DNA of 42,825 nt from Io17-Chloro-G2 sp034420695 (lineage in GTDB: Bacteria; Chloroflexota; Dehalococcoidia; Lucifugimonadales; UBA3495). Location: assembly GCA_034420695.1 (NCBI GenBank), contig DAOULB010000057.1, positions 1-42,825 on the forward strand. The letters are read 5' to 3'. The translations under genes were made by a program, and so were the position numbers. Shown piece after piece: positions 15,803 to 23,908 of the stretch (its first letter is position 1; every line of letters starts with the position of its first letter). The notes beneath the pieces were generated by a model. It had not been told where the DNA came from. It saw only the letters and a program-made list of their open reading frames with translations, and did no database searches.

Positions 15803-16444
15803 ATGAAGTGTGTTGCCTTGTGTTCCCTGAAGGGCGGGACCGGAAAGACGACCCTGGTTTTCAACCTCGCGGAGCGGGCCGTCTCTTGCGGGTGGAAGGC
15901 GGCTGTCGTGGACTTTGACCCTCAGGAGGGTTCCATGGGACTCATGGACCTGAGGGACTTGGAGGTCCGGCCGAGCTGGCCCGTATATACCAAGCGGGTA
16001 AGCGTTGCCGGGGCCAATGAGTTGGCTTCCCTTCGTGAGGCGGAGGCCTACGACTTGGTGTTCTGTGATCTTCCCGGGGCTGACAGCATGGCCTTGGGTC
16101 GTTTGCTCTGGGAGATGGACTTGGTGCTTTCCCCAGTGGGCGTTGGGGCGGCGGACCTTATCACCGTTGCGAACTTCAGCGGGATCGTGCAACAGATGAA
16201 GCTTCCTGTTGTCTTTCTTCCCAACATGGTGCCTCCGGGCAGGGGTCGCGCCCTGGAGTTGGTCCGCGAGCTTGATGAACTTGAGGTTGAGGTCTGCCCG
16301 GTGATGTTGCGGCGGCGGGTGGCCCATCTGGATGCGGCCAGGGATGGTCTTGGAGTCTGCGAGGCCTTCCCCGGCGCTGCCGCGTCTTCGGAGATCCGGT
16401 GTCTCTGGACCTGGGTGTGCCGGCGTCTTGGGCTTGGTGTATGA
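15803..16444 (+). CDS. parA: ParA-family partition ATPase
   Basis: A small (213-residue) Walker-type ATPase that segregates the element at cell division, typically by forming a gradient on nucleoid DNA. The deviant Walker A KGGTGKTT is at residues 10-17, DFDPQEGS follows as the switch I region, and DLVFCDLPGAD is Walker B. There is no N-terminal HTH, so it is of the short, plasmid type Ib-like or MipZ-like class, which relies on a separate DNA-binding partner. I chose ATG 15803 because GGAGGAGGTG precedes it; a frame from 15785 would place that site inside the gene. The RHH gene starts 22 bases downstream. The promoter carries repeats that probably bind the partner. Confidence 0.9.
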   Translation: MKCVALCSLKGGTGKTTLVFNLAERAVSCGWKAAVVDFDPQEGSMGLMDLRDLEVRPSWPVYTKRVSVAGANELASLREAEAYDLVFCDLPGADSMALGRLLWEMDLVLSPVGVGAADLITVANFSGIVQQMKLPVVFLPNMVPPGRGRALELVRELDELEVEVCPVMLRRRVAHLDAARDGLGVCEAFPGAAASSEIRCLWTWVCRRLGLGV

Positions 16445-16466
16445 ATCTTTGCCATGGAGGTTGGTG

Positions 16467-16844
16467 ATGAACCAGAGACAGCGGCGGCCTATAAGGTCTA
16501 GGGAGGAACGCGCAACTTCTGCGGAAGGGGTTTCCGGCGGTGATGGAGGCACTGGGGACCGTGGTGCTGGCGAGGGCTTGGAGGCCCTCAGGAGTCGGGC
16601 CCAGGCGATGGGGTCCAATCTGTCCAAGGGGGGCGGTAGCAGGAGGTTTCGCCCCGAGGCGGACGCCAAGGGTAAGATCAGGACTACCTGTTGGCTGTCT
16701 CCTGAAGTCCGGAAGGCCATGGAATATGCCCGTCTGGAGCTCAACCTTAGTTACTCGGCGATTGCGGACTTGGGGATTGTGATGTTCCTTGAGGCTCAGG
16801 GGCTTCGTGTTGAGGGATTTGGTCAAGGGCAGGATGGCCGTTAG
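16467..16844 (+). CDS. Ribbon-helix-helix DNA-binding protein, probable ParA partner
   Basis: The protein has 125 residues. A basic, disordered N-terminus (MNQRQRRPIRSREERA) and a Gly-rich region precede a C-terminal ribbon-helix-helix: the strand IRTTCWLSP, then helices PEVRKAMEYARLEL and SYSAIADLGIVMFLEAQG. RHH proteins bind operators as dimers and act as centromere-binding partners of short ParA proteins. GGAGG lies about nine bases before the ATG. The last 98 bases overlap the 3' end of the primase-like gene on the other strand; here the overlap encodes the second RHH helix, while on the opposite strand it encodes a disordered tail. Confidence 0.75.
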   Translation: MNQRQRRPIRSREERATSAEGVSGGDGGTGDRGAGEGLEALRSRAQAMGSNLSKGGGSRRFRPEADAKGKIRTTCWLSPEVRKAMEYARLELNLSYSAIADLGIVMFLEAQGLRVEGFGQGQDGR

Positions 16845-18099
16845 GGGCCGCTGCCTGCAGTAGTTCCGCGTCGGGGGAAAGGTGTTCCTGGGTTTCGGCC
16901 TGGGTCTCTGTTTTTGTGTTCTCTTCCTGGCTGGTGTCGACTGCGGGTTGCTGGGTTCTTGGCGGCCGGGTTTCCCGTCCCCTTCTTCTTCTGGAGGTCT
17001 GGGGGAAGTCGGTGAACCTTGAGAGGTCCCTGGTCAGGGGGTTGATTCCTGAGTCCATTGCCTCCTTTCCGTTCAAGCGTGTAACTGATGCGTTGGGAGC
17101 CAGTTCCTTCAGTCCGTTGGTAATCAGAGATGCTCTTCCTGAGTCTTGGACCGCAACGCAGATCTTTCTGTAGCCCCGGCTTATCAGGTCCCTTGCGGTT
17201 CGCTGTGCCGCAGGCTCTATGTTTTCGTTGCCCCGCCGCCTCTGGGTTATGAGGATGGTCGGTATTTCGTTGGCGGCCAGGACTATGTAGAGGCGGCTGT
17301 CGTCGGTGATGGTGACCGGGTTGCCTGCTGCGGGGATGTTGTTGATGTTGAACAGGAAGGGTTTTCTTCCCGAGATCCCGTAGGTGGAGGGCCTGGTGGT
17401 TTTCCAGCAGTAGTTGTCGTCTGGGGGTTGGGGTTCAACGGCGGCCATCCAGACTGCTGCACCGGTGGAATCCCGGTCGGCTATGGTTATGTTGCCGGCA
17501 AAGGTTTCCAGCCCCGTGTTCTGGTTGAATAGGGGTGATTGTTCTATCTCTTCGGCTGTTGCTCCTCTTTCAGTTAGTGCTTCCCTGAGTCCGGCTCCGG
17601 GGCAATAGCCCACTCCCTTTTTCTCTGCTTCCTGTGGTGTTACGGCAAGCCTTGCGAGGAACTCCAGAGGATGGTAGTTGCCGTATAGCTGCTCGCCAAA
17701 GAACCTGCTGGCCCTGGTCAGGAGGGCTGTGTTCTGGGGAGGAGGCGAGTCCTGGTCTTGGTGGAAGTGTCCTTCCGGGTAGTGGGGCCTTGTGGCTCCC
17801 ACGTCCTGGTGATGTTGGATTAGCTGCTCCGCGTCCTGGGCCGATACTCCCCAGGCTTTTGCGATGAACGCGGTGGGGTCTCCGTTGGCGTTGCAGAGGG
17901 TGCAGTGGAACTTCACAGACCTGGTGTCGACTATCAGGGTCTTGGCGTTTACCAGGGTGTCGGCATCGTGGAATGGACAGAGGCCTCTGAGGATGGCCCT
18001 GTTGGTGGGTATGGGTTGGAGTTGACAGCCCATGTCCCGGGCTATTTGGAGCATGCGGGGATAGTTCTGAATGACTCGCTGCTGCTTGGTTGTTGTCAT
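16747..18099 (-). CDS. DnaG-like protein with CHC2 zinc finger and degenerate Toprim region
   Basis: The N-terminus has a primase-type zinc finger: Cys-41 and His-44 (LCPFHDAD), then Cys-66 and Cys-69 (HCTLCNANG), which in DnaG reads the template. A middle region resembles the primase linker (EKKGVGYCPG). Residues of about 280-345 are arranged like a Toprim domain (KICVAVQDSGRAS followed by SVTRLNGKEAMDSG), but the usual Glu and DxD catalytic acids are not evident. It may therefore be a divergent or inactive primase. The final 100 residues are disordered and rich in Gln, Thr, Ser and Pro. GGGAGG precedes the ATG. It is divergent from the coupling-ATPase gene and overlaps the RHH gene tail to tail. 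Confidence 0.75.
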   Translation of the reverse strand: MTTTKQQRVIQNYPRMLQIARDMGCQLQPIPTNRAILRGLCPFHDADTLVNAKTLIVDTRSVKFHCTLCNANGDPTAFIAKAWGVSAQDAEQLIQHHQDVGATRPHYPEGHFHQDQDSPPPQNTALLTRASRFFGEQLYGNYHPLEFLARLAVTPQEAEKKGVGYCPGAGLREALTERGATAEEIEQSPLFNQNTGLETFAGNITIADRDSTGAAVWMAAVEPQPPDDNYCWKTTRPSTYGISGRKPFLFNINNIPAAGNPVTITDDSRLYIVLAANEIPTILITQRRRGNENIEPAAQRTARDLISRGYRKICVAVQDSGRASLITNGLKELAPNASVTRLNGKEAMDSGINPLTRDLSRFTDFPQTSRRRRGRETRPPRTQQPAVDTSQEENTKTETQAETQEHLSPDAELLQAAAPNGHPALDQIPQHEAPEPQGTSQSPSPQSPSN

Positions 18100-18206
18100 T
18101 GGTCCTCCCTTGTAAAACGCTCCAAACGTCTGGTTGTGTGTTTTGATTAGAATTACTTTACTGAATTCTTTATCGCTGGTGTTTGGCGCGAAGTGGAGGT
18201 CGTTTT
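18100..18206. promoter_or_regulatory. Divergent promoter region between the primase-like and coupling-ATPase genes
   Basis: This 107-base gap is markedly AT-rich at 18140-18175, unlike its surroundings, and must hold promoters in both directions. On the plus strand TTGATT (about 18141) is followed 17 bases later by TTCTTT, a weak -35/-10 pair. The plus gene has TGGAGGT before its ATG, and the minus gene has GGGAGG. Exact start sites cannot be given. Confidence 0.4.
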
Positions 18207-21200
18207 ATGTTTGGTGCCTTGGTAAAAAAACGGCCGGATGTTTCCGTTTTCAAGGTTGTGGCGCCCCAGGACGGCGGGTGGTCCCTGATGCCTATGGAGA
18301 ACCTGCTCAGGGGGCTGCGGAACCATGAGGAGATGGTTTCCCTCGAGTTGTTCGGCGTTGAGGGTGTGGTAAGTTACTGTGTCCGCAGCGCTAATGCGGA
18401 TGCTGTGGGAGGTATGCTTCACTCCTACTTCAACCGTGCTCTTATTGAACAGCGGAAACAGGACGAGGACCCTGAGATTGCGCGCAAGGACTGGCTTGCT
18501 TTGGACGATGGCGAGTTTGCTTTGGTGCAGCCTCTGAGCTTGGCTAAGGAGAGCTATCTTCCTCTCCGTGTCTTTGACGACAGGACCATCGAACAGAGCA
18601 AGACGGACCCTCTGGCGGGGGTCATAGGTCTTCTGGCCAGTTGCACTACTCCTGTGGGCGACCGCTCGGGGGATCGTCTTGGCTTCCGTCTTGTGCTTCG
18701 TCCTGCGGAGGAGAATTGGAACGCTCCTTGGCAGGCCCAGATGCAACGTCGGCGGGATGGGGAGGACAGGAACGCCAGGCCTGGCTCCGGGCCGGCTCAG
18801 TACGGGCCGAGTACGGCTTCGGTGCTCTTGGTGGGTTCCCTGGCTGCGGTGGCTGGCGGCAACTACCTTCTGTGGAACGACGGGAATCTGCCGGGGATGA
18901 TGGCCTTCAACCTGTTGTCCTTTCTGGGTCTTGGCGCAGGTCTTGGCATGTGGCGGAAGTGGGGTGGGCGGAAGCAGCGCTTTTACATGGACGAGGAGTT
19001 GGTGGAAGCAAAGTTGAAGTCTCTCGCTTTCTGGGCAGAGGTGCAGATTGTGAGGATTTACCAGCGTGTTGGAGACCTTGACATGGCTAAGGCCAGCACG
19101 GTCCAGGTTCTTGACTGCCTGCGTTCCTTCGATGACCCTGCCGGCAACGCTTGGGAGGCGGGTAAAGTCCGGCTTTACCGGGGCTCCGACGTTGTCGAGC
19201 CCGGGTATCGGAAGCACCCCTTTGTTGGTGGTGGCGAGGTCCTCAGTTGGCTTGAGCCGAAGCGTGCGGGGACTACTGCACTGTCGGCCAGGGAGGTTGC
19301 GTCCGTGTGGCACCCGCCCTTGGGAATGGACGAGATGGCTTCCATGGAGCGGACCGCTTCCGCTGTTCTTATGCCTTACTTGGCGGATTTGGGAGTTGAT
19401 AATGGAGATGCCGGGCCCTTGGTGGGCTTCGCTGGGCAGCAACCCATCCAGCTGCCTGAGTCGGCTCTTCGCAAGCACGGGTTGGTGCTTGGCCGGTCAG
19501 GGACGGGGAAGTCGACCTTTGTAAAGCATGTTATCGCTCACAAGCTGGAGCGGAAGGCTGCTGGCAAGGATAGCGATGCGATTGTCGTTATCGACCCTCA
19601 CGCGGACTTGGTCCGGGATATTCTCAAGATGGTTCCTCCCAGCATTGCCCACAAGGTGAGGCTTTTGGACTTCGGCCGCATGGACCGGGTGCCCGGTATC
19701 AACTTGGTTGACCCAAAGCTTTTTCCTGACCGTGACAGGTGTGTTGATACGATCATCAATACCGTCAAGCACTTGTGGGAGCACTGGGGCGGCCGGCTGG
19801 AGGATCTGCTCAAGCGCAGCCTTCTTATGGTCTATGAGTTTAATTCCGACCCCAGCACCCAGCCTGATGAGATGCTTACCATGCTAGATATCCTGGCCCT
19901 TTTGGAGGAGGGTATACCCTTGGGGCAGGGGCGGGGTTCCGGCAGCACCATGAGCACCTTCCAGCGGCGGGTTATTTCCCGGGTCAGGGACCCGAGGCTC
20001 ATCCAGTGGTTCAATGCCTACCTCGGATGGGACAGGCAACTGAGGAGCGAGGCGGTCGGGCCGGTACACAGCAGGATTGGTGCCTACGCTTCGGACCAGC
20101 GGGCCTCCGTTATCATGGGCCAGAGGCAATCTACGATCATGCTCTCCGACGTGCTTTCGGAGGGGCTGGTGCTCCTTGTGTCCACGGCCCAGGGCAGTAT
20201 TGGCATTGGGCCTGCGGCCCTTATGGGCGGGACAATGGTTAGCCTTGTTGAGTCTGCTCTTCGTGACCAGGAATCGCTGCCTCCTTCCCAGAGGGCGAAG
20301 TGCGCCTTGGTTTGCGACGAGTTTCAGACGGTGACCGGCGCGAACTGGGAGGGGATGCTGGCGGAGTCGAGGAAGTACGGTTGCAGTCTTCTTCTGGCTA
20401 CACAGTCCCTCGCGCGGCTCGATACGCCGGAGCGTAAGCTGAAGGCGGGTATTCTGGGTAATGTCGGTTGTATCGTGGGTTACCAGATGGCCGCGGAGGA
20501 CGCGCGCATTATCGCCCCTGAGATGGACTCCGAGCGGGTCCAGGAACGGGATCTTAGCAACCTTAATCCCCATCACTGCGTGGTGCGTATCAATTCGGAG
20601 GACAAGTGCTACCCCGCTTTCTCGATGAAGACCCTTCCTCCTCCCGACGATGTGAGGGGTTCACAGGAGTCGGTGGAGGCGGTGCTTGAGGCTTCCAGGG
20701 CCTACACCATGGACTGGGCGGAGGCCAGGGAAAAGATGAACCAGGAGGTGGCGGCCAATCTGTCGGCCTCCGAGGCCCAGGGCAGGTCCGGCGGTGATGG
20801 TCAAAGGGGGACTGCGCCTGTCGGTGAGAATGGCAAGGGTTCCGGCCCTTCGAGTCCCTTCCTGCAGGCACTGGAGGAAGGTGCTCAGAAGCGAGAGAAG
20901 GATGGCCCCCTCAAGGGGCTCAAGACGGCTTCCATCCAGGACAGCCAGTTGCCTCCGGACCTTCTTGTTGCGGTGAAGGCGGCCTTGGACAATGGGGATC
21001 CTGCGGTCAGGGAGATTGTCAACAAGCATGCCGGCAGGGTTATCAACCGCGCCCGGGAGAAGGGTCGGCAGGAGGGGATTGTGGAGGGACGGGAGGACGC
21101 TGCTTCGGAGAACGAGGAGGCGGTCGAAAAGGCCCGTCTTGAGGGTGAGGCCAATGCCCGGGCGGATTTGGCGGTTGACCTGACCTCGGGTGGTTCTGAA

Positions 21201-21236
21201 AAGCCTTCCTTGGGGCTCTTGAAACGGGCGCCGTGA
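18207..21236 (+). CDS. VirD4/TraG-like coupling ATPase (type IV coupling protein)
   Basis: This 1009-residue membrane ATPase would pass the DNA substrate to the secretion channel. It has an N-terminal cytoplasmic domain (about 1-165), two membrane helices (about 203-220 and 230-248), Walker A LGRSGTGKST at 428-437, a 'VVIDPHADLVRDI' block just after it, and Walker B CALVCDEFQ near 699-707. 'LLLATQSLARLD' follows as the sensor-like motif. The final 150 residues are charged and helical (GRQEGIVEGREDAASENEE), probably a partner-binding tail. ATG 18207 is chosen because TGGAGGT lies six bases upstream; a TTG at 18183 would include that site. It is followed by a replication-relaxation-type gene, a pairing common in Gram-positive-type mobile elements. 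Confidence 0.88.
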   Translation: MFGALVKKRPDVSVFKVVAPQDGGWSLMPMENLLRGLRNHEEMVSLELFGVEGVVSYCVRSANADAVGGMLHSYFNRALIEQRKQDEDPEIARKDWLALDDGEFALVQPLSLAKESYLPLRVFDDRTIEQSKTDPLAGVIGLLASCTTPVGDRSGDRLGFRLVLRPAEENWNAPWQAQMQRRRDGEDRNARPGSGPAQYGPSTASVLLVGSLAAVAGGNYLLWNDGNLPGMMAFNLLSFLGLGAGLGMWRKWGGRKQRFYMDEELVEAKLKSLAFWAEVQIVRIYQRVGDLDMAKASTVQVLDCLRSFDDPAGNAWEAGKVRLYRGSDVVEPGYRKHPFVGGGEVLSWLEPKRAGTTALSAREVASVWHPPLGMDEMASMERTASAVLMPYLADLGVDNGDAGPLVGFAGQQPIQLPESALRKHGLVLGRSGTGKSTFVKHVIAHKLERKAAGKDSDAIVVIDPHADLVRDILKMVPPSIAHKVRLLDFGRMDRVPGINLVDPKLFPDRDRCVDTIINTVKHLWEHWGGRLEDLLKRSLLMVYEFNSDPSTQPDEMLTMLDILALLEEGIPLGQGRGSGSTMSTFQRRVISRVRDPRLIQWFNAYLGWDRQLRSEAVGPVHSRIGAYASDQRASVIMGQRQSTIMLSDVLSEGLVLLVSTAQGSIGIGPAALMGGTMVSLVESALRDQESLPPSQRAKCALVCDEFQTVTGANWEGMLAESRKYGCSLLLATQSLARLDTPERKLKAGILGNVGCIVGYQMAAEDARIIAPEMDSERVQERDLSNLNPHHCVVRINSEDKCYPAFSMKTLPPPDDVRGSQESVEAVLEASRAYTMDWAEAREKMNQEVAANLSASEAQGRSGGDGQRGTAPVGENGKGSGPSSPFLQALEEGAQKREKDGPLKGLKTASIQDSQLPPDLLVAVKAALDNGDPAVREIVNKHAGRVINRAREKGRQEGIVEGREDAASENEEAVEKARLEGEANARADLAVDLTSGGSEKPSLGLLKRAP

Positions 21237-21253
21237 TGTTTGGAGGTCTGTAG

Positions 21254-22741
21254 TTGATTCCCTTGATGGAGGCCCCGCTTCCGGTTAGCGGCCGTAGCCA
21301 GAGGCTTGTTGTGGCCTTGGTGGAGTTGCCTTTGGCCAGCGCCCGGGACTTGGGTCTCGTGCTTGGTTGTCGGCCTTCTTCGCTTTACAAACCTCTCCTG
21401 GAACTTCAGGACCGGGGTTTCGTTTCCTCGGTGACTTTGGGCTGGACTTGGGAGAGGTCTCGTCGCTGGTTTCTCACGGACCGGGCCTTGACCATTGTGG
21501 GAAAGCTTGGGGTTACCTGGCATGAGGAGTCTCCCCGCTGCCGCCTTCTCGAGCGTTTGCCTTCAGTCGAGTGGTTCTACCCGGTGGTGGGCCAGTTGGA
21601 AGGGCTTGGTGAGTTCGAATGTTTTCAGTGGCTTGAAGGCTTGAGCTTTGATGCTGCGGTCCGGTACAAGGGGGGTTGGGTGGCCCTCTTCTGGAGTGGT
21701 TTGCTTCAGACTGAGGGTCTTATCGCGGAACGGTTGGCGAAGTTCGCCCATGATATTGCTGATCTTCCTTCCTTCGGTCCGTCTGCTTGGCCGGGGTTGC
21801 TCTGCTTTGTTGTGACTGACCACTGGCAGAGGGAGTTGGTTCTGAGGGTGAGCCGGCGCCTGGCTTTGTCTGACATGGTGGTTGTGTGGTGCATTGCTGA
21901 CGGGACCCGGTCGGGGGTTAGGGAACCTCTGCCCAGCCGTGGCTGGATATACCAGCCTGTTTATCAACATGGCTTGGGCGGTTGGTCTTGGGAGAGGCGT
22001 GTTGAAGCTGCGGTCTGGTCCGGTAGGCGGGGAGTGTCGGTGAGCCGGGTCCTGGACGCGGTGGCCCAGTGGCCCGGGATCACGGCCCGGCTGTGCAAGC
22101 AGATTCTTGGCGAGGGGTTGGATGACAGGACTACTGAGCAGTGCGTCAAGGTATTGTTGGAACGGGAACTTGTGGAAAGGACACGGTCGAAGGAGGGATA
22201 CCGGTACTCTATTTCATCCAAGGGACTGGACCGGCTTTGCCGCAGGGACCGGGTGCGTTTTGGTGACTATGGCAGCCGGGTGATGGCCAGTTCATGGGTG
22301 GAACTGGAGCAGAAACGGGAGCATGAGGAGGGTGTGTTGTCCCTAATGGGAGGGTTTGTTGGGGCGGGTCTTTCGTTCGCTGCTGGCTGGCGCTCTTGGG
22401 AACATATGGGCGGCGGCGGCGGTATTGCCCCGGACGGTTTGGTGAATCTCCGTCAGAGTCCCTACGGTCCTGGATGGCATTATGTGGAATACGAGAGGTA
22501 TGCCAGGGGCCGGGATAGGGTTGGCAGGAAGCTCAAGGGTTATGCCTCGTCCCGCAGGCAGGATAGCTGGCCGGTGCTGTTCGTCTGCTGGAGTGATGCG
22601 GCGGAGGCTGTTTTTCACGAGCTCGGGGATGAGCTTCGGCTCCGTCTTTTGACGGCTACCCTTTCCCGGGTGAAGCAGCATGGGCCGGCGGGCAACTTTG
22701 AGTGCTGGTCGTCCTATGGCCAGCCGGCTTTGGTGAACTGA
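21254..22741 (+). CDS. Replication-relaxation-type winged-helix protein
   Basis: The protein has about 495 residues with a duplicated design. An N-terminal winged helix (SARDLGLVLGCRPSSLYKPL, with ELQDRGFV) is followed by a nuclease-like fold, and a second winged helix (ITARLCKQILGEGLDDRTT, with LLERELVERT) is followed by another. The C-terminal part, PDGLVNLR...WHYVEYERYARG, has the Asp and Glu-x-Glu spacing seen in the restriction-endonuclease-like core of this family. Such proteins lie beside TraG/VirD4-type ATPases and are thought to act on plasmid DNA topology or transfer. TTG 21254 follows GGAGGT by seven bases; ATG 21266 is an alternative. A strong terminator ends the pair. Confidence 0.72.
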   Translation: MIPLMEAPLPVSGRSQRLVVALVELPLASARDLGLVLGCRPSSLYKPLLELQDRGFVSSVTLGWTWERSRRWFLTDRALTIVGKLGVTWHEESPRCRLLERLPSVEWFYPVVGQLEGLGEFECFQWLEGLSFDAAVRYKGGWVALFWSGLLQTEGLIAERLAKFAHDIADLPSFGPSAWPGLLCFVVTDHWQRELVLRVSRRLALSDMVVVWCIADGTRSGVREPLPSRGWIYQPVYQHGLGGWSWERRVEAAVWSGRRGVSVSRVLDAVAQWPGITARLCKQILGEGLDDRTTEQCVKVLLERELVERTRSKEGYRYSISSKGLDRLCRRDRVRFGDYGSRVMASSWVELEQKREHEEGVLSLMGGFVGAGLSFAAGWRSWEHMGGGGGIAPDGLVNLRQSPYGPGWHYVEYERYARGRDRVGRKLKGYASSRRQDSWPVLFVCWSDAAEAVFHELGDELRLRLLTATLSRVKQHGPAGNFECWSSYGQPALVN

Positions 22742-22774
22742 CTTCTTTGTAGTTTCTCCTTGGTCTCTGCATAG

Positions 22775-22805
22775 AAAAACCCCCCGCTTCGTGCGGGGGG
22801 GTTTC
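22775..22805. terminator. Strong bidirectional terminator
   Basis: CCCCCCGC and GCGGGGGG form an 8-base GC stem around TTCGT, with AAAAA on the left and GTTT on the right. It serves the plus-strand coupling-ATPase operon and, read the other way, the minus-strand secreted nuclease, whose stop codon (22805-22807) touches it. Confidence 0.9.
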
Positions 22806-23539
22806 TAGTTCATGTCTTGTCCTTCTCTCCCTTGCGGCAACTGTTGCCTTTGTTGTATTTCGTTTTTGCGGTGGGCCCAGGGCCTTATTCCGCCGTTCTG
22901 ACCGTTTCGCCAGACTCCCATTCTATGGGCCCTGGCGGTCTTTTCCGCTTCCCGAAGGCAAGGGTTGCCTTCAGAGTCGAATGCGTCTACGTGGTAGGCC
23001 CAGCCGTGGGCTACCATCAAGACATTGACGGACCAGTCCTGGCCTTTGCCCAGGACTCCTACGATGCGGCCGTACTGGTCCATTTCCACCGGGTGTATCT
23101 CCGCCTTGGAGTTTACCGGGGTCAGGGACTGTAGGACTTGGCGCGCCGTTGAGCCTGATGGTTGGTTGTTTTCGGGTGCGTCTATTCCCCAGAGTCTCAC
23201 CCGCATGTGGGCGCCTTCCACCCTCATGTTGACCGTGTCTCCGTCTATGACGTCGGTGACGGTTCCCAGGAAGTGGGGGTGGGCCCTGTTGGAGAGGTTC
23301 ACCGCGCTGCAGCGTTCCTGGGGGACTCTGGCTTGGGCTTGGCCTTCGTCTGCCGGGTCCTGGGGCCTGGGGTGGATTGGTTCCCCGTGCCTTTGGGCCT
23401 GGATGAACTGGCCGGACGCCGGCGGGCCGTCCTGGGGCCACTCGATTTCCGAGAGGCCTTTGAATGCGGCTTCTGTTGCCAGTCCGACCAACATGAAGGC
23501 TGTCGTGAAGGCTGCTATGGCTAGCAGTATGCTTTTCAT
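22805..23539 (-). CDS. Exported or membrane-anchored thermonuclease (SNase fold)
   Basis: A second staphylococcal-nuclease-like enzyme. The N-terminal segment MKSILLAIAAFTTAFMLVGL is a signal peptide or anchor, so the nuclease domain (about 88-215) should lie outside the cytoplasm. Active-site residues are all present: Asp-101 in VIDGDT, Arg-115, Asp-120 and Glu-123 in RLWGIDAPEN, and Arg-158 in MDQYGRI. A disordered linker (about 33-75) rich in Pro, Gln and Arg separates anchor and enzyme, and the C-terminus is Gln-rich and basic. GAGGAG precedes the ATG. With the tail-anchored SNase near 10.2 kb, this element has two nucleases placed in opposite orientations at the membrane. A likely role is digestion of extracellular or periplasmic DNA. 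Confidence 0.85.
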   Translation of the reverse strand: MKSILLAIAAFTTAFMLVGLATEAAFKGLSEIEWPQDGPPASGQFIQAQRHGEPIHPRPQDPADEGQAQARVPQERCSAVNLSNRAHPHFLGTVTDVIDGDTVNMRVEGAHMRVRLWGIDAPENNQPSGSTARQVLQSLTPVNSKAEIHPVEMDQYGRIVGVLGKGQDWSVNVLMVAHGWAYHVDAFDSEGNPCLREAEKTARAHRMGVWRNGQNGGIRPWAHRKNEIQQRQQLPQGREGQDMN

Positions 23540-23558
23540 GGTTTCTCCTCGTCAGGGG

Positions 23559-23846
23559 TTATGTGGTCGCCCTGGCGATGGCTAGTGCCACGTTCATCAG
23601 CAGGGCTGCTGCGGTTCCCATAGCTGCTGCCCTTGCCAGGTTGTGGCCCCAGAGTGCTTTGGCCCAGCGGACTAAGGTACCTGCGATTGCCTTGGGGCAC
23701 CTTGCGATCCTGTGGGCTGAGGTTCTTGCTTTTTCGGCGGCCCTTGGGGCTGCCTTCTTTTTCACGTATCCGATTCTGTAGGCCCGGCTGCCGTCGGGTT
23801 GGGTCACCGGTGTGATGCTGGTGATCTCCACATCCTCGAATTTCAT
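23559..23846 (-). CDS. Small protein with a C-terminal membrane helix
   Basis: The protein has 95 residues. The N-terminal half (MKFEDVEITSITPVTQPDGS) is a small beta-type domain; a strongly basic stretch (KKKAAPRAAEKARTSAHRIA) leads to one hydrophobic helix near the end (AAAMGTAAALLMNVALAIA). ATG 23846 is supported by AAGGAG; a longer frame from 23987 runs through a hairpin and has no ribosome binding site. The gene lies 19 bases upstream of the exported nuclease gene and is presumably co-transcribed with it. No family is recognised. The basic patch beside a membrane anchor could bind nucleic acid at the membrane. Confidence 0.6.
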   Translation of the reverse strand: MKFEDVEITSITPVTQPDGSRAYRIGYVKKKAAPRAAEKARTSAHRIARCPKAIAGTLVRWAKALWGHNLARAAAMGTAAALLMNVALAIARATT

Positions 23847-23862
23847 GCTTTTCTCCTTGGGG

Positions 23863-23892
23863 GCCGGCGCGGGGTTGGTCCCCGCGTCCGGC
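23863..23892 (-). repeat. Intercistronic GC hairpin
   Basis: GCCGG-CGCGGGG pairs with CCCCGCG-TCCGGC, 12 base pairs with one bulge, around TTGGT. It lies between the 990-residue gene's stop (23909) and the small membrane protein's ribosome binding site. No T-run follows, so an RNA processing or stability role is more likely than termination. Confidence 0.65.
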
Positions 23893-23908
23893 TTCCCTGG
23901 GATTTCCT

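Noticed and set aside
18153..19478. A 441-codon minus-strand frame opposite the coupling ATPase
   Set aside because: No start signal or motif; it is a shadow of the plus-strand gene with Walker motifs.
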